From contig NZ_PQSR01000001.1 in NCBI RefSeq assembly GCF_002920635.1, positions 124,001-188,000 on the forward strand: DNA of 64,000 bases, given 5' to 3'. The position numbers were made by a program, and so were the translations under genes. A model generated the notes under the pieces. That model was not told where the DNA came from, did not search any database, and was given only the letters and a program-made list of their open reading frames with translations. This document shows, piece by piece, positions 8,754-24,563 of this stretch (its first letter is position 1; every line of letters starts with the position of its first letter). The DNA comes from Streptomyces sp. Ru72. Its GTDB lineage: Bacteria; Actinomycetota; Actinomycetes; Streptomycetales; Streptomycetaceae.

Positions 8754-9473
8754 TCAACGACGCCGGCGCGCCCGCCCCGTCCGGGCTGCCTTAGCCCGCT
8801 TGGCCGCGAACCGCACCCCACCGGGGCTCTCTCCGACCTCGACCCGTACCACGGTCGACAGCGGGTCCACGATGCCCTCCCCTACATGGAGGATGGACGT
8901 CTCGACCGCACCGAGCTTGGCCAGAGCCGTGGCCGCACTCTTCAGTTCCTCTTCCGCGGTGTCGCCCTTGAGGGCCAGCATCTCCCCGTAGGGGCGCAGC
9001 AGCGGAATGCCCCAGGTGGCCAGACGATCCAGCGGAGCCACCGCCCGCGCGGTCACGACATGGACCGGCGGAATCTTGCCCATGACCTCCTCGGCGCGAC
9101 CGCGAACGACGGTCACATGATCAAGGCCGAGCAGCTCGACGACCTCGGTGAGGAAATTGGTGCGCCGCAGCAGCGGCTCGAGCAGCGTGATCTTCAGGTC
9201 GTCCCGGACGAGCGCCAGGGGAATACCGGGCAGCCCGGCACCCGAGCCGACGTCGCACACCGTCACCCCTTCGGGGACGACCTCCGAGAGCACCGCGCAG
9301 TTCAGCAGGTGCCTCTCCCACAGGCGGGGCACCTCGCGCGGGCCGATGAGCCCTCGTTGCACGCCCGCCTCTGCCAGCAGCTCGGCGTACCGGACCGCAT
9401 CCGCGAAGCGATCACCGAATACGTCACGTGCCTTTTCGGGCGCAGGGGGGAGCTCCGCTGCCTCCGTCACGGG
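8754..9473 (-). CDS. rsmG: 16S rRNA (guanine-N7) methyltransferase RsmG (GidB)
   Basis: A 239-residue SAM-dependent methyltransferase that modifies 16S rRNA (G527 in E. coli numbering); loss gives low-level streptomycin resistance (family knowledge). Family signatures are present: [10 protein letters not shown], the SAM loop [17 protein letters not shown] and [16 protein letters not shown] prefer the GTG at 9473, which has GGAAGGA 8 nt upstream, over the ATG at 9494. The tail is very basic. It lies between jag and parA, the usual actinobacterial position. Confidence 0.95.
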   Translation of the reverse strand, partial: PVTEAAELPPAPEKARDVFGDRFADAVRYAELLAEAGVQRGLIGPREVPRLWERHLLNCAVLSEVVPEGVTVCDVGSGAGLPGIPLALVRDDLKITLLEPLLRRTNFLTEVVELLGLDHVTVVRGRAEEVMGKIPPVHVVTARAVAPLDRLATWGIPLLRPYGEMLALKGDTAEEELKSAATALAKLGAVETSILHVGEGIVDPLSTVVRVEVGESPGGVRFAAKRAKAARTGRARRRR

Positions 9474-9540
9474 GACCGTCCTTCCGTACCGCATCAGCGC
9501 GACCAGCGCCGATCACCAGAACTACCAGGCTGACAAAGTT

Positions 9541-9569
9541 CGGCCCCGCCTGCGCTACAGACGGGGCCG
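9541..9569 (-). terminator. Hairpin between jag and rsmG
   Basis: An 8-bp GC stem (9541-9548 with 9562-9569) with a 13-nt loop lies in the 115-nt space between jag and rsmG on the minus strand. It is weaker than the other terminators and could attenuate rather than stop transcription. Confidence 0.5.
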
Positions 9570-9588
9570 GAGAGACGTACGGACCGAT

Positions 9589-10101
9589 TCAGGCGGGCAG
9601 CACGACGACGAAGCGCTGCGGCTCCTCGCCCTCGGACTCGCTGCGCAGGCCCACGGACTTGACCGCGTCGTGCACCACCTTGCGCTCGAACGGCGTCATC
9701 GGCTTGAGCTTCACGGGCTCCCCGGTGCTCTTGACCTCGGCCGCCGCCTTGGCGCCGAGCTCCGAGAGCTCGGCGCGCTTCTTGGCACGGAAGCCCGCGA
9801 TGTCGAGCATCAGGCGGCTGCGGTCGCCGGTCTCCCGGTGCACGGCCAGGCGCGTGAGCTCCTGGAGCGCCTCCAGCACCTCACCGTCACGGCCGACCAG
9901 CTTCTGCAGGTCACGGCTGCCCGTGTCGCTGATGATCGACACGGACGCGCGGTCGCCCTCGACGTCCATGTCGATGTCGCCGTCGAGATCGGCGATGTCC
10001 AGCAGACCCTCGAGGTAGTCCGCCGCGATCTCACCCTCCTGCTCCAGGCGGGTCAGGGTGTCTGCACCCTCGGCAGCGGCGGAGGTGGTGCCTTCCGTCA
10101 C
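9589..10101 (-). CDS. jag: Jag (KhpB-like) RNA-binding protein
   Basis: A 170-residue protein with an acidic N-terminus, a KH domain (about residues 50-100, including GRDGEVLEALQELTRL) and a C-terminal R3H domain (about 105-165, MTPFERKVVHDAV). It binds RNA and is found next to yidC in most bacteria. The C-terminus ends in the typical RFVVVLPA. It follows yidC by 15 nt and is probably in the same transcript from rpmH or rnpA onwards. Confidence 0.95.
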   Translation of the reverse strand: MTEGTTSAAAEGADTLTRLEQEGEIAADYLEGLLDIADLDGDIDMDVEGDRASVSIISDTGSRDLQKLVGRDGEVLEALQELTRLAVHRETGDRSRLMLDIAGFRAKKRAELSELGAKAAAEVKSTGEPVKLKPMTPFERKVVHDAVKSVGLRSESEGEEPQRFVVVLPA

Positions 10102-10116
10102 GGGATGGACTCCTTC

Positions 10117-11406
10117 TTACTTCTTGGACGGGGACTTGGGCCGCTGCGGACCCTTGCGCTGGCCGGACTGGGCCCGGCTACGGGTGCCACTACCGGGCTG
10201 CTGCGTCGCCTTCTTGGCGGCACCGGCCGGCTTGGCGTCCTGCGGCTCATCGGCCTTCTCCAGCGACGGCGAGGAGGTCGTCGGCTCGGAGCCCCCGGCC
10301 GGCCTGGTACCACCGGACTGGCGCTGCGCCTTGCTCTGCCGCTTGGGCTGCTGACGCTTCGGGACGGAAGCACCGGTGACCGTCGTACCGTCCTCAGCGG
10401 CGGCGACGGCCGTGACCTCGCTCTTCACCACGGTGCCGTCGGGCTGGGCAGCGAGGCCCGCCTTGGTCAGACCGTTGATGAACTTGCGCTCGAACTCGTT
10501 GCGGTCGCGCCCCTTGGCGACGATCGCCTTGACGATGGCCTTCTCGCTCCGCCGGCGGATCTTGCCGTGGTGCGTGACGTGCTTGTGCAGACGCTCCAGG
10601 TACGCGGCCTGGGCCTTGGAACCCGGGGTCGGGTTGTTGTGGATGACGTACATCTGCTGGCCCATGGTCCACACGTTGGTGGTCAGCCAGTAGACGAGGA
10701 CACCGACCGGGAAGTTGATGCCGAAGACGGCGAACATGACCGGGAAGACGTACATCAGCATCTTCTGCTGCTGCATGAACGGCGTCTTCACCGTCGTGTC
10801 GACGTTCTTCGTCATCAGCTGGCGCTGCGTGTAGAACTGCGACGCGGACATCAGGACGATCATGACCGCGGTGACCACCCGGACGTCGGTCAGCGAGGCG
10901 CCGAGCTGGGCGACCTTGCCCGAGCCGTCCGTGAACTTCGCGGCCAGCGGGGCGCCGACGATGTGCGCCTTACGGGCGCTGGCAAGCAGCGTGTCGTTGA
11001 TGACACCGATCGTCTTGCCCGTCGCGATGCCGTTGAGGACGTGGTAGAGGGCGAAGAAGAACGGAGACTGCGCCAGGATGGGAAGGCACGAGGAGAGCGG
11101 GTTGGTGCCCGACTCCTTGTACAGCTTCATCATCTCTTCGGACTGACGCTGCTTGTCGTTCTTGTAGCGCTCCTGGATCTTCTTCATCTCGGGCTGGAGC
11201 GTCTGCATGGCCCGGGTCGCCTTGATCTGCTTCACGAAGAGCGGGATCAGGCAGATACGGATCAGGATCACCAGGGACACGATGGACAGGCCCCACGCCC
11301 AGCCGGTGTCGGCGCCGAAGATCGCGCCGTACACCTTGTGGAACTGGACGATGACCCAGGAAACGGGTGTGGTGATGAAGCTGAAGAGGCTGGCAATCGT
11401 GTCCAC
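10117..11406 (-). CDS. yidC: Membrane protein insertase YidC
   Basis: A 429-residue Oxa1/YidC-family insertase. The membrane core spans roughly residues 1-270 with five hydrophobic segments, including [20 protein letters not shown], with the conserved arginine of the hydrophilic groove, and [20 protein letters not shown]. The cytoplasmic tail of ~160 residues is basic and rich in Gln, Ser, Pro and Lys, as expected for a ribosome-contacting Gram-positive YidC. The start is the GTG at 11406, 3 nt after the yidD stop, indicating coupling. Confidence 0.97.
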   Translation of the reverse strand: MDTIASLFSFITTPVSWVIVQFHKVYGAIFGADTGWAWGLSIVSLVILIRICLIPLFVKQIKATRAMQTLQPEMKKIQERYKNDKQRQSEEMMKLYKESGTNPLSSCLPILAQSPFFFALYHVLNGIATGKTIGVINDTLLASARKAHIVGAPLAAKFTDGSGKVAQLGASLTDVRVVTAVMIVLMSASQFYTQRQLMTKNVDTTVKTPFMQQQKMLMYVFPVMFAVFGINFPVGVLVYWLTTNVWTMGQQMYVIHNNPTPGSKAQAAYLERLHKHVTHHGKIRRRSEKAIVKAIVAKGRDRNEFERKFINGLTKAGLAAQPDGTVVKSEVTAVAAAEDGTTVTGASVPKRQQPKRQSKAQRQSGGTRPAGGSEPTTSSPSLEKADEPQDAKPAGAAKKATQQPGSGTRSRAQSGQRKGPQRPKSPSKK

Positions 11407-11409
11407 TAA

Positions 11410-11763
11410 TCATGCTCCTTGGGCATGGGACGAGGTCTCTGCGGCCGGGCTCGAAGGGAGGTCCCCTTCGGTGGCCGGTTCGGCGGCGGAGGGCCCGCCC
11501 TTGCGTGCACGCCAGGCGTCACGCAGCATTTCGTGCCACCGCGGACGCTTGCGCGGCGGGACATGGTCCACACCGCCGAGCGACCACGGATTGCACCGCA
11601 GGATGCGCCAGGCGGTCAGTGCCGTCCCCTTGATCGCACCGTGCCGGTCGATGGCCGTGTAGCCGTAGTGGGAACACGACGGGTAGTACTTGCACACGGG
11701 CCCGAGCAGCGGACTGATCGTCCACTGGTACAGCTTGATCAGAGCCAGCAGCGGGTACTTCAT
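11410..11763 (-). CDS. yidD: Membrane protein insertion efficiency factor YidD
   Basis: A 117-residue member of the YidD family, a small membrane-associated helper of YidC. The hallmark segment with [21 protein letters not shown] and [15 protein letters not shown] is intact, with three conserved cysteines. The tail after residue 85 is variable. The ATG overlaps the rnpA stop by 4 nt. Confidence 0.95.
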   Translation of the reverse strand: MKYPLLALIKLYQWTISPLLGPVCKYYPSCSHYGYTAIDRHGAIKGTALTAWRILRCNPWSLGGVDHVPPRKRPRWHEMLRDAWRARKGGPSAAEPATEGDLPSSPAAETSSHAQGA

Positions 11764-12134
11764 CGCGCGCCCCCTCCTCCCAGCAGCCGCTGGAGAGCGG
11801 CATCCAGGTCTCGGGCCAGCTGTGCATGGTCGGCGTCACCCGCACCGGGCAGCGCTCGTACGACTACCAGGCTACCGGGGGGCAACAGGGCCACTCGGTC
11901 ACGTATCAGATGGCGAAGCCTGCGCTTCACCTTGTTGCGGACGACCGCTCCGCCCACGGCCTTGCTCACGACGAAACCCGCACGCGTCGGGGGAGCGCTC
12001 TCCCCAGGCGCGTGCGGGTCCGTGGCACCGCTACGAAGGTGGACGACGAGAAGCGGGCGTCCGGCCCGGCGTCCTCGGCGTACCGCGGTCGCGAAGTCCT
12101 CGCGCCGCCTCAGCCGATGCTCGGTAGGCAGCAC
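11760..12134 (-). CDS. rnpA: Ribonuclease P protein component
   Basis: A 124-residue basic protein that assists the RNase P RNA in maturing tRNA 5' ends. The RNR motif region appears as [16 protein letters not shown], with the N-terminal [17 protein letters not shown]. The GTG at 12134 gives the standard MLPTEHRL start. It lies 18 nt after the rpmH stop and overlaps yidD. Confidence 0.95.
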   Translation of the reverse strand: MLPTEHRLRRREDFATAVRRGRRAGRPLLVVHLRSGATDPHAPGESAPPTRAGFVVSKAVGGAVVRNKVKRRLRHLIRDRVALLPPGSLVVVRALPGAGDADHAQLARDLDAALQRLLGGGGAR

Positions 12135-12152
12135 GTCATGACCTGTACGCGG

Positions 12153-12290
12153 TCAGGCGGACAGGCGGGCGCGACCCTTGCTGCGGCGGGACGCCAGGAT
12201 GGCGCGGCCGGCACGGGTGCGCATACGCAGCCGGAAGCCGTGGGTCTTCGCGCGACGACGGTTGTTCGGCTGGAAGGTGCGCTTGCTCAC
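12153..12290 (-). CDS. rpmH: 50S ribosomal protein L34
   Basis: A 45-residue protein. From the GTG at 12290 the translation is the canonical [17 protein letters not shown], then [13 protein letters not shown] and a basic end. It begins the rpmH-rnpA-yidD-yidC-jag cluster, divergent from dnaA. Confidence 0.97.
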   Translation of the reverse strand: MSKRTFQPNNRRRAKTHGFRLRMRTRAGRAILASRRSKGRARLSA

Positions 12291-12715
12291 TCGGGGGCTC
12301 CAGTAATGATTCGGTGGGTGGCGGGGTGTCGCCTGGCTGTCACCGTGCGCCCACGAGTAGCTCGCATTACGCCCGAGTGCACCGCTTCCCGATCACCGAC
12401 ATGTGCCCTGGTCGGCACACTGGTACGTGATCTGTGCCCATCGGAGGCAGGCGGCAGCAGCCATCGACAACTCGACCTGGTTACGGTACGCGGGGCCGCG
12501 CCGTCCGGTCAAACCGGTGGCCGGTCGGGGACACTTGTCCACAGGCTGGGGACAACAACTTGAACCGTACGGGCCGCCCTGACTACCGTGACTGGACTCC
12601 GATTCGTTCCCTTGTCCCTGCCCGAGCAGTTTTGCTCCTGACCTGACCGAACCGATTCACATCCCGACCCGTCCCGCAACCACACGTTCGTGGGACCTGT
12701 GAGAGAGCGTGCCCT
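12291..12715 (+). promoter_or_regulatory. rpmH-dnaA divergent intergenic region, dnaA promoter with DnaA box
   Basis: 425 bp without a gene. A perfect DnaA box TTGTCCACA lies at 12535-12543 and a one-mismatch inverted partner at 12547-12555, 3 bp apart. A possible promoter follows: TTGAAC at 12560-12565 and TACCGT at 12584-12589 (18-bp spacing). DnaA autoregulation through boxes at its own promoter is established in Streptomyces; this arrangement fits it. The remaining sequence must also hold the rpmH promoter on the other strand, which I could not place. Confidence 0.65.
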
Positions 12716-14662
12716 GTGGCTGACGTACCCGCCGATCTTGCCGCAGTGTGGCCGCGAGTACTCGAGCAGCTCCTCGGTGAGGGCCACGGGCCGGGCGTCG
12801 AGGCGAAGGACGAGCACTGGATCAGGCGCTGCCAGCCGCTGGCTCTGGTGGCCGACACCGCCCTGCTCGCCGTTCCGAACGAGTTCGCGAAGGGTGTGCT
12901 GGAGGGACGCCTGGCGCCGGTCGTCAGCGAGACGCTGAGCCGTGAGTGCGGCCGCCCGATCCGTATCGCGATCACCGTCGACGACTCCGCGGGTGAGCCG
13001 CCGGCCCCGCCCGCCCAGTCGCGCTACGAGGAGCCCGAGCCGCCCTCTCAGCAGGGCCGCGACGCATATGACGGTGGCGGCTACGAGGGGTACGGGCGCC
13101 ACCGCGCCGACGACCACCGCGACCACCGCGACCACCGCGCCGGTCGCCCCGACCAGCGTCCCGGCGACCAGCTCCCGCCCACCCGCGCCGACCAGCTCCC
13201 GGCCGCCCGGCCCGCGTACCCGGGCGAGTACCAGCGCCCCGAACCCGGCGCCTGGCCGCGCCCCACCCAGGACGACTACGGCTGGCAGCAGCAGCGGCTC
13301 GGCTTCCCCGAGCGTGACCCGTACGCGACACCGGACTACCGCACGCAATCGCTGGACCGCTCGCCCTACGAGCAGCAGCGCTCGGATTACGACGGCGGAC
13401 GCACGGACTACGACGCCGGGCGCCCCGACTACGAAGGTGGGCGCCCGGATTACGACAGCGGTCGCCCCGACTACGACCAGCAGCGGCCCGATCGCCGGGA
13501 GCTCCCGGAGCCACCCCCCGGCAACGGCCACGTGCACAGAGGCGGCCCGGTCGGCCCGAACCTGCCCACGACCGGCGCCCCCGGCCCGCTGGCCGCGCAG
13601 CCCGCGCCGGCGACCGGACCGGGCGAGCCCACCGCGCGCCTGAACCCCAAGTACCTCTTCGACACGTTCGTGATCGGTGCCTCGAACCGCTTCGCGCACG
13701 CCGCAGCCGTCGCCGTCGCCGAGGCCCCTGCCAAGGCCTACAACCCCCTGTTCATCTATGGGGAGTCGGGGCTCGGCAAGACCCACCTGCTGCACGCGAT
13801 CGGGCACTACGCGCGCAGCCTGTACCCCGGCACGCGTGTGCGGTACGTGAGCTCCGAGGAGTTCACCAACGAGTTCATCAACTCCATCCGCGACGGCAAG
13901 GCGGATGCCTTCCGCAAGCGCTACCGCGACATGGACATCCTGCTCGTCGACGACATCCAGTTCCTGGCGCAGAAGGAGTCGACGCAGGAGGAGTTCTTCC
14001 ACACCTTCAACACGCTCCACAACGCCAACAAGCAGATCGTGCTGTCCTCGGACCGGCCGCCCAAGCAGCTGGTCACCCTGGAGGACCGGCTGCGCAACCG
14101 CTTCGAGTGGGGGCTGATCACCGACGTCCAGCCGCCGGAGCTGGAGACGCGCATCGCGATCCTGCGGAAGAAGGCGGTACAGGAGCAGCTGAACGCGCCG
14201 CCGGAGGTGCTGGAGTTCATCGCCTCCCGGATCTCGCGCAACATCCGCGAGCTGGAGGGCGCGCTGATCCGGGTGACGGCGTTCGCGTCGCTCAACCGGC
14301 AGCCCGTGGACCTGGGGCTGACGGAGATCGTGCTCAAGGACCTGATCCCGGGCGGCGAGGACACGGCCCCCGAGATCACCGCGACGGCCATCATGGCGGC
14401 CACCGCCGACTACTTCGGGCTGACGGTGGAGGACCTGTGCGGCACCTCGCGCGGCCGCGCCCTGGTGACCGCGCGGCAGATCGCGATGTACCTGTGCCGT
14501 GAGCTGACCGATCTGTCGCTGCCGAAGATCGGCGCGCAGTTCGGGGGCCGCGACCACACGACGGTGATGCACGCCGACCGCAAGATCCGCGCGCTGATGG
14601 CCGAGCGGCGCTCCATCTACAACCAGGTGACGGAACTGACGAACCGCATCAAGAACGGCTGA
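12716..14662 (+). CDS. dnaA: Chromosomal replication initiator DnaA
   Basis: A 648-residue AAA+ initiator that binds DnaA boxes in oriC and melts it. Domain I spans residues 1-85. Domain II (about 90-300) is the long Streptomyces-type linker, here rich in repeated YD, RPD and DRP units. The AAA+ core starts at [10 protein letters not shown] (about 308), with Walker [10 protein letters not shown] near 350 and Walker [10 protein letters not shown] near 407. Domain IV ends with the box-binding signature [11 protein letters not shown] near 612-622. The GTG at 12716 is the family start. The extra length over about 450-residue DnaAs is entirely domain II. A strong hairpin follows the gene. Confidence 0.98.
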   Translation: MADVPADLAAVWPRVLEQLLGEGHGPGVEAKDEHWIRRCQPLALVADTALLAVPNEFAKGVLEGRLAPVVSETLSRECGRPIRIAITVDDSAGEPPAPPAQSRYEEPEPPSQQGRDAYDGGGYEGYGRHRADDHRDHRDHRAGRPDQRPGDQLPPTRADQLPAARPAYPGEYQRPEPGAWPRPTQDDYGWQQQRLGFPERDPYATPDYRTQSLDRSPYEQQRSDYDGGRTDYDAGRPDYEGGRPDYDSGRPDYDQQRPDRRELPEPPPGNGHVHRGGPVGPNLPTTGAPGPLAAQPAPATGPGEPTARLNPKYLFDTFVIGASNRFAHAAAVAVAEAPAKAYNPLFIYGESGLGKTHLLHAIGHYARSLYPGTRVRYVSSEEFTNEFINSIRDGKADAFRKRYRDMDILLVDDIQFLAQKESTQEEFFHTFNTLHNANKQIVLSSDRPPKQLVTLEDRLRNRFEWGLITDVQPPELETRIAILRKKAVQEQLNAPPEVLEFIASRISRNIRELEGALIRVTAFASLNRQPVDLGLTEIVLKDLIPGGEDTAPEITATAIMAATADYFGLTVEDLCGTSRGRALVTARQIAMYLCRELTDLSLPKIGAQFGGRDHTTVMHADRKIRALMAERRSIYNQVTELTNRIKNG

Positions 14663-14704
14663 CGCGGCCGTCACGGCCGGCGCGGACGGTCCTACGCCTC
14701 CGCA

Positions 14705-14733
14705 GGCGCCCCGGGGCAAGGCCCCGGGGCGCC
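14705..14733 (+). terminator. dnaA terminator
   Basis: A perfect 13-bp stem (14705-14717 with 14721-14733) and 3-nt loop lies 42 nt after the dnaA stop and isolates oriC from dnaA transcription. Confidence 0.9.
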
Positions 14734-14819
14734 TTCTGCGTTCCGGGTCTGCTCCTGCCCTCGTCCCCGGCCCACCGGACGCCTCGCGACACCCGCTGTT
14801 CGATTACCTGCCGCGTTAC

Positions 14820-15340
14820 GGCCACTCTCCACAGATCCGGTGACTTTCTTCCGTCCACATCCTGGGGACCGCGGAGTTGTCCAGATCGCGTCCACAGGGA
14901 GTGCTGGGGAAGAACCATCAGGCCAGCTCACCGGCTTGTGGATTCGTGGACGAAGAATCTCCACAGTCTGTGGACGAGGAGAAGATCCACAGGCTGTGCA
15001 CGGAGTTGTCCACTGGCAACCCACAGGCCGAGGCGAGTTGTCCCCAGTGATCCCCAGCTTCTCCACAGTCCTGTCCACTGTTCGGCAACGCGGCGCGCCT
15101 CCTCACCGACGGGAGTGAAAGGCGTCACACCATGGTGCTGGGTTGCCCTGTGGGAAAGCCGGGTAAAACTGGGGACGGCACTGGGGAGAAGTGCCCCGAG
15201 GCTGTGCACGGGGTGTGCAGAACTTTCCGTTCTCCACAAAGACCCCTGGTTGTCCACGGGCTGCGCCCACAGGCCCCGTGGACAAAATTCCGCCTCCGAC
15301 CTGGGACAACGCGGTTATCCACGGTTTCCACAGGCCCTAC
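14820..15340. other. Chromosomal replication origin oriC
   Basis: The dnaA-dnaN intergenic region (14663-15577) has no gene and carries about 19 DnaA-box-like 9-mers on both strands. Consensus boxes: 14825-14833, 14851-14859, 14969-14977 (minus), 15059-15067 and 15230-15238. One-mismatch boxes include 14877-14885, 14888-14896, 14937-14945 (minus), 14957-14965, 14983-14991, 15006-15014, 15038-15046, 15071-15079, 15149-15157 (minus), 15250-15258, 15277-15285 (minus), 15315-15323 and 15324-15332. They fall into a left group (14825-15079) and a right group (15230-15332) separated by about 150 bp. This matches the described Streptomyces oriC. No AT-rich unwinding element stands out by eye. Confidence 0.95.
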
Positions 15341-15577
15341 TACTACTCCCGACTAGAGAGACCGGGGAATTCGCTTGGAAGCGGGGTCTGTGCACAACTC
15401 GCCCTCCGGCTCCCGACTGCCCCTCGTCACGACTTGACCCCGAGAGGCACCTACTGTCAGTCGGGTGCGTCAGACTGGTCCCCGGTGTCCTTCCCCTCGC
15501 CGGGACCCACGACACCGAGTCAGACGACGAAGGCCAAGCAGGGCGAGAGCGCCGGCAACAGCAGGAGGCGGCTTACG

Positions 15578-16708
15578 GTGAAGATCCGGGTGGAACGCGA
15601 CGTACTCGCGGAGGCAGTGGCCTGGGCGGCGCGCAGCCTCCCGGCCCGTCCGCCGGCGCCTGTCCTCGCCGGCCTGCTGCTGAGGGCCGAGGACGGTCAG
15701 CTGAGCCTGTCCAGCTTCGACTACGAGGTCTCCGCGCGTGTGTCCGTGGAGGCCGAGGTCGAGGAGGAGGGCACGGTCCTCGTCTCCGGCCGCCTCCTCG
15801 CCGACATCTCCCGCGCCCTCCCCAACCGTCCGGTGGAGATTTCCACAGACGGTGTACGGGCGACGGTGGTCTGCGGCTCCTCCCGGTTCACCCTGCACAC
15901 ACTGCCTGTGGAGGAGTACCCGGCGCTGCCGCAGATGCCGAACGCGACGGGCACGGTCCCCGGCGAGGTCTTCGCCTCCGCCGTGCAGCAGGTGGCGATC
16001 GCCGCCGGCCGTGACGACACGCTGCCCGTGCTGACCGGTGTGCGCATCGAGATCGAGGGCGACACGGTCACGCTGGCCTCCACCGACCGCTACCGCTTCG
16101 CGGTCCGCGAGTTCCTGTGGAAGCCGGAAAACCCGGAGGCGTCCGCGGTCGCCCTGGTGCCCGCCAAGACGCTCCTGGATACCGCCAAGGCGCTGACCAG
16201 CGGCGACAGCGTGATCCTGGCCCTGTCCGGCTCGGGCGCGGGCGAGGGTCTGATCGGTTTCGAGGGGGCCGGGCGGCGGACGACGACCCGCCTCCTGGAG
16301 GGCGACCTGCCGAAGTACCGCACTCTGTTCCCGACGGAGTTCAACTCGATCGCCACCCTGGAGACCGCACCCTTCGTGGAGGCCGTCAAGCGTGTGGCGC
16401 TGGTCGCCGAGCGCAACACCCCGGTGCGGCTGAGCTTCGAGCAGGGCGTGCTGATCCTGGAGGCCGGTTCCAGCGACGACGCACAGGCTGTGGAAAGGGT
16501 CGACGCCCAGCTGGAGGGCGACGACATCTCGATCGCCTTCAACCCGACCTTCCTGCTGGACGGCCTGAGCGCGATCGACTCCCCGGTGGCCCAGCTGTCC
16601 TTCACGACGTCCACGAAGCCCGCCCTGCTGGGCGGCAAGCCGGCCATGGACGCCGAGGCGGACGAGGCGTACAAGTACCTGATCATGCCGGTGCGCCTCA
16701 GCGGCTGA
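15578..16708 (+). CDS. dnaN: DNA polymerase III beta sliding clamp
   Basis: A 376-residue ring-forming clamp. Three similar domains are visible; landmarks are VLAGLLLRAEDGQLSLSSFD in domain 1, LPVLTGVRIEIEGD in domain 2 and the C-terminal YLIMPVRLSG. The GTG at 15578 has AGGAGG at 15563-15568 and gives MKIRVERDVLAEAV; the open frame above it lies in oriC and is not coding. A consensus DnaA box TCGTCCACA sits at 16712-16720, immediately after the stop. Confidence 0.97.
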   Translation: MKIRVERDVLAEAVAWAARSLPARPPAPVLAGLLLRAEDGQLSLSSFDYEVSARVSVEAEVEEEGTVLVSGRLLADISRALPNRPVEISTDGVRATVVCGSSRFTLHTLPVEEYPALPQMPNATGTVPGEVFASAVQQVAIAAGRDDTLPVLTGVRIEIEGDTVTLASTDRYRFAVREFLWKPENPEASAVALVPAKTLLDTAKALTSGDSVILALSGSGAGEGLIGFEGAGRRTTTRLLEGDLPKYRTLFPTEFNSIATLETAPFVEAVKRVALVAERNTPVRLSFEQGVLILEAGSSDDAQAVERVDAQLEGDDISIAFNPTFLLDGLSAIDSPVAQLSFTTSTKPALLGGKPAMDAEADEAYKYLIMPVRLSG

Positions 16709-16880
16709 CGCTCGTCCACAGTCCCCTGGGGTCCGGTGGATGACGGGGCCCAGGGGGAAGCCGCAGGTGGGACCACGTATGAGCGCGTATGCCCACAGCT
16801 GTGCGTGACCGCCCGGGTTTAGGCTCGGACACGGGTACGAACGTGCCTCACACGCCACACAGCGACCTAAGGAACAACTG

Positions 16881-17756
16881 ATGGAGCTCGGTCTCGTCGG
16901 CCTCGGCAAGATGGGCGGCAACATGCGCGAGCGGATACGCCGCGCGGGTCACACCGTCATCGGATACGACCGCAACCCGGACCTCGCCGATGTCCACAGC
17001 CTGGAAGAGCTTGTGGGCAAGCTGAAGGGTCCGCGCGTGGTCTGGGTGATGGTCCCGGCCGGTGCCCCGACCCAGTCGACGATCGACGAACTGGCCGAGC
17101 TGCTGGAGCCTGGTGACGTCGTGGTGGACGGCGGCAACTCCCGCTGGACGGACGACGAGAGGCACGCCGCCGAACTCGGCGTCAAGGGCATCGGCTTCGT
17201 CGACTGCGGAGTCTCCGGCGGTGTGTGGGGCCTGCAGAACGGCTATGCGCTGATGTACGGCGGCGACCCCGAGAACATCGCCAAGGTGCAGCCGATCTTC
17301 GACGCGCTCAAGCCGGAGGGGCCGTACGGCTCGGTCCACGCGGGCAGGGTCGGTGCGGGCCACTTCTCGAAGATGGTCCACAACGGCATCGAGTACGCCA
17401 TGATGCAGGCCTACGCCGAGGGCTGGGAACTGCTGGAGAAGGTCGAGTCCGTGGAGAACGTCCGCGAGGTCTTCCGCTCCTGGCAGGAGGGCACCGTCAT
17501 CCGCTCCTGGCTGCTCGACCTCGCGGTCAACGCCCTGGACGACGACGAGCACCTGGACAAGCTGCGCGGCTACGCCGAGGACTCCGGCGAGGGCCGCTGG
17601 ACCGTCGAGGCGGCCATCGACAACGCCGTCCCGCTCCCGGCGATCACGGCGTCCCTGTTCGCCCGGTTCGCCTCGCGGCAGGACGACTCCCCGCAGATGA
17701 AGATGATCGCCGCGCTGCGCAACCAGTTCGGCGGCCACGCCGTAGAGAAGAAGTAA
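16881..17756 (+). CDS. gnd: 6-phosphogluconate dehydrogenase, decarboxylating (short form)
   Basis: A 291-residue enzyme converting 6-phosphogluconate to ribulose-5-phosphate. The nucleotide-binding [12 protein letters not shown] is at the N-terminus. The substrate signature [12 protein letters not shown], the [13 protein letters not shown] loop and the catalytic K/N region [17 protein letters not shown] follow. Its length is that of the short GntZ/YqeC-type subfamily rather than the ~470-residue classical enzyme; cofactor preference cannot be read with certainty. It lies between dnaN and recF as in other streptomycetes. Confidence 0.93.
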   Translation: MELGLVGLGKMGGNMRERIRRAGHTVIGYDRNPDLADVHSLEELVGKLKGPRVVWVMVPAGAPTQSTIDELAELLEPGDVVVDGGNSRWTDDERHAAELGVKGIGFVDCGVSGGVWGLQNGYALMYGGDPENIAKVQPIFDALKPEGPYGSVHAGRVGAGHFSKMVHNGIEYAMMQAYAEGWELLEKVESVENVREVFRSWQEGTVIRSWLLDLAVNALDDDEHLDKLRGYAEDSGEGRWTVEAAIDNAVPLPAITASLFARFASRQDDSPQMKMIAALRNQFGGHAVEKK

Positions 17757-17809
17757 TCCTTAAGGGCCGCCTGGCGGTCCACAACCCTGGGGGAGGTCGG
17801 CGAACGACC

Positions 17810-18931
17810 ATGCACGTCACGCATCTGTCGCTGGCCGACTTCCGCTCGTACGCCCGGGTCGAAGTCCCGCTCGACCCGGGCGTCACCGCCTTCGTCGGCC
17901 CCAACGGCCAGGGCAAGACGAACCTCGTGGAGGCCGTCGGCTATCTCGCCACCCTCGGCAGCCACCGTGTCTCCTCCGACGCCCCCCTCGTCCGCGTGGG
18001 CGCCGAGCGCGCGATCATCCGGGCCGCGGTGCGTCAGGGCGAGAGACAGCAGCTGATCGAGCTGGAACTGAACCCGGGCAAGGCCAACCGCGCCCGCATC
18101 AACCGGTCCTCGCAGGTCAGGCCCCGGGACGTGCTCGGCATCGTACGGACGGTGCTGTTCGCGCCCGAGGACCTCGCGCTGGTCAAGGGCGACCCGGGCG
18201 AGCGCCGCCGCTTCCTGGACGAGTTGATCACCGCGCGCTCCCCGCGGATGGCCGGCGTCCGCTCCGACTACGAGCGGGTTCTCAAGCAGCGCAACACGCT
18301 GCTGAAGTCGGCCGCGCTGGCCCGCCGTCACGGCGGCCGCTCCATGGACCTGTCCACCCTCGACGTCTGGGACCAGCACCTCGCGCGCGCGGGCGCCGAG
18401 CTGCTCGCCCAGCGCCTCGACCTGATCGCGGCGATCCAGCCGCTCGCGGACAAGGCGTACGAGCAGCTGGCGCCCGGTGGCGGTCCGGTCGCCCTGGAGT
18501 ACAAGCCGTCCGCGCCCGGCGAGGCGCACACGCGTGAGGCCCTGTACGAGCAGCTGACGGCGGCGCTCGCCGACGCCCGCAGACAGGAGATCGAACGCGG
18601 CGTCACCCTGGTCGGACCGCACCGGGACGACCTGCTGCTCAAGCTCGGTCAGTTGCCCGCGAAGGGGTACGCCTCCCACGGCGAGTCCTGGTCGTACGCG
18701 CTGGCGCTGCGCCTGGCGTCGTACGACCTGCTGCGCGCGGAGGGCAACGAGCCGGTGCTCGTCCTCGACGACGTCTTCGCCGAGCTGGACAGCCGCCGGC
18801 GCGAGCGGCTGGCGGAGCTGGTGGCGCCCGGGGAGCAGGTCCTGGTGACGGCCGCGGTCGACGACGACGTACCGGACGTACTGACGGGGACGCGGTACTC
18901 CGTGTCCGACGGCACCGTGGAGCGCGCATGA
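17810..18931 (+). CDS. recF: DNA replication and repair protein RecF
   Basis: A 373-residue SMC-like ATPase that loads RecA at gaps. Walker [21 protein letters not shown] (about residues 31-50), the [11 protein letters not shown] segment, the ABC signature region [16 protein letters not shown] and Walker [14 protein letters not shown] are in order. The ATG at 17810 follows GGGGGAGG with a fairly long 12-nt spacing. It ends in a 4-nt overlap (ATGA) with the DUF721 gene. Confidence 0.97.
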   Translation: MHVTHLSLADFRSYARVEVPLDPGVTAFVGPNGQGKTNLVEAVGYLATLGSHRVSSDAPLVRVGAERAIIRAAVRQGERQQLIELELNPGKANRARINRSSQVRPRDVLGIVRTVLFAPEDLALVKGDPGERRRFLDELITARSPRMAGVRSDYERVLKQRNTLLKSAALARRHGGRSMDLSTLDVWDQHLARAGAELLAQRLDLIAAIQPLADKAYEQLAPGGGPVALEYKPSAPGEAHTREALYEQLTAALADARRQEIERGVTLVGPHRDDLLLKLGQLPAKGYASHGESWSYALALRLASYDLLRAEGNEPVLVLDDVFAELDSRRRERLAELVAPGEQVLVTAAVDDDVPDVLTGTRYSVSDGTVERA

Positions 18932-19461
18932 GCACCGACGAGCCCACCCCGAAGAAGACGCCGGAGCCGTCCGGCGTGGACCTCGCGCGCGTGGCGCTGC
19001 GGGCCGCGAAGGAACAGGCACGCGCGCGGGGGGAGGCGGCACAGCAGAAGAGGCAGGCGCGGAGCGGCGGTCTGCGCTCCGGCGCGCGCGGCGACCGGCG
19101 CGACCCCATGCCGCTCGGTGCGGCGATCAACCGGCTGATCACGGAGCGCGGCTGGGAGACCCCGGCCGCGGTGGGCGGTGTGATGGGCCGCTGGCCGCAG
19201 ATCGTCGGAGAGGACCTCGCCCGGCACTGCGTTCCGCAGACGTACGACGAGGACGAGCGGGTGCTGGTCGTACGGTGCGACTCCACGGCGTGGGCGACGC
19301 AGCTGAGGCTGCTGGCGCCGCAGCTGGTGGCGCGGCTCAACGAGGACCTGGGGCACGGCACGGTCCGGCTGATCAAGGTCCAGGGCCCTGGCGGCCCCGC
19401 CCGCCGCTTCGGCCCGTTGCGCGCTCCGGGGAGCTCGGGACCCGGGGACACCTACGGGTGA
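18928..19461 (+). CDS. DUF721 (DciA-like) protein
   Basis: A 177-residue protein with a variable basic first 65 residues and a conserved DUF721 domain from about residue 70 ([50 protein letters not shown]). DUF721 includes DciA, the ancestral replicative-helicase loader or operator described in bacteria lacking DnaC. Its place in the recF-gyrB interval supports a replication role, but this protein itself was not assigned by search. It is translationally coupled to recF. Confidence 0.85.
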   Translation: MSTDEPTPKKTPEPSGVDLARVALRAAKEQARARGEAAQQKRQARSGGLRSGARGDRRDPMPLGAAINRLITERGWETPAAVGGVMGRWPQIVGEDLARHCVPQTYDEDERVLVVRCDSTAWATQLRLLAPQLVARLNEDLGHGTVRLIKVQGPGGPARRFGPLRAPGSSGPGDTYG

Positions 19462-21908
<2,447 letters not shown>

Positions 21909-21950
21909 GTCGGTCTCAGCTGACCGCACCAGGAAGGATCCTCACCAGCA

Positions 21951-24545
<2,595 letters not shown>

Positions 24546-24563
24546 CACGAGGAGTGAGTCAGC

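Noticed and set aside
9148..11409. 753-codon open frame on the plus strand over jag and yidC
   Set aside because: Antisense to two well-supported genes; leucine/arginine-rich nonsense.
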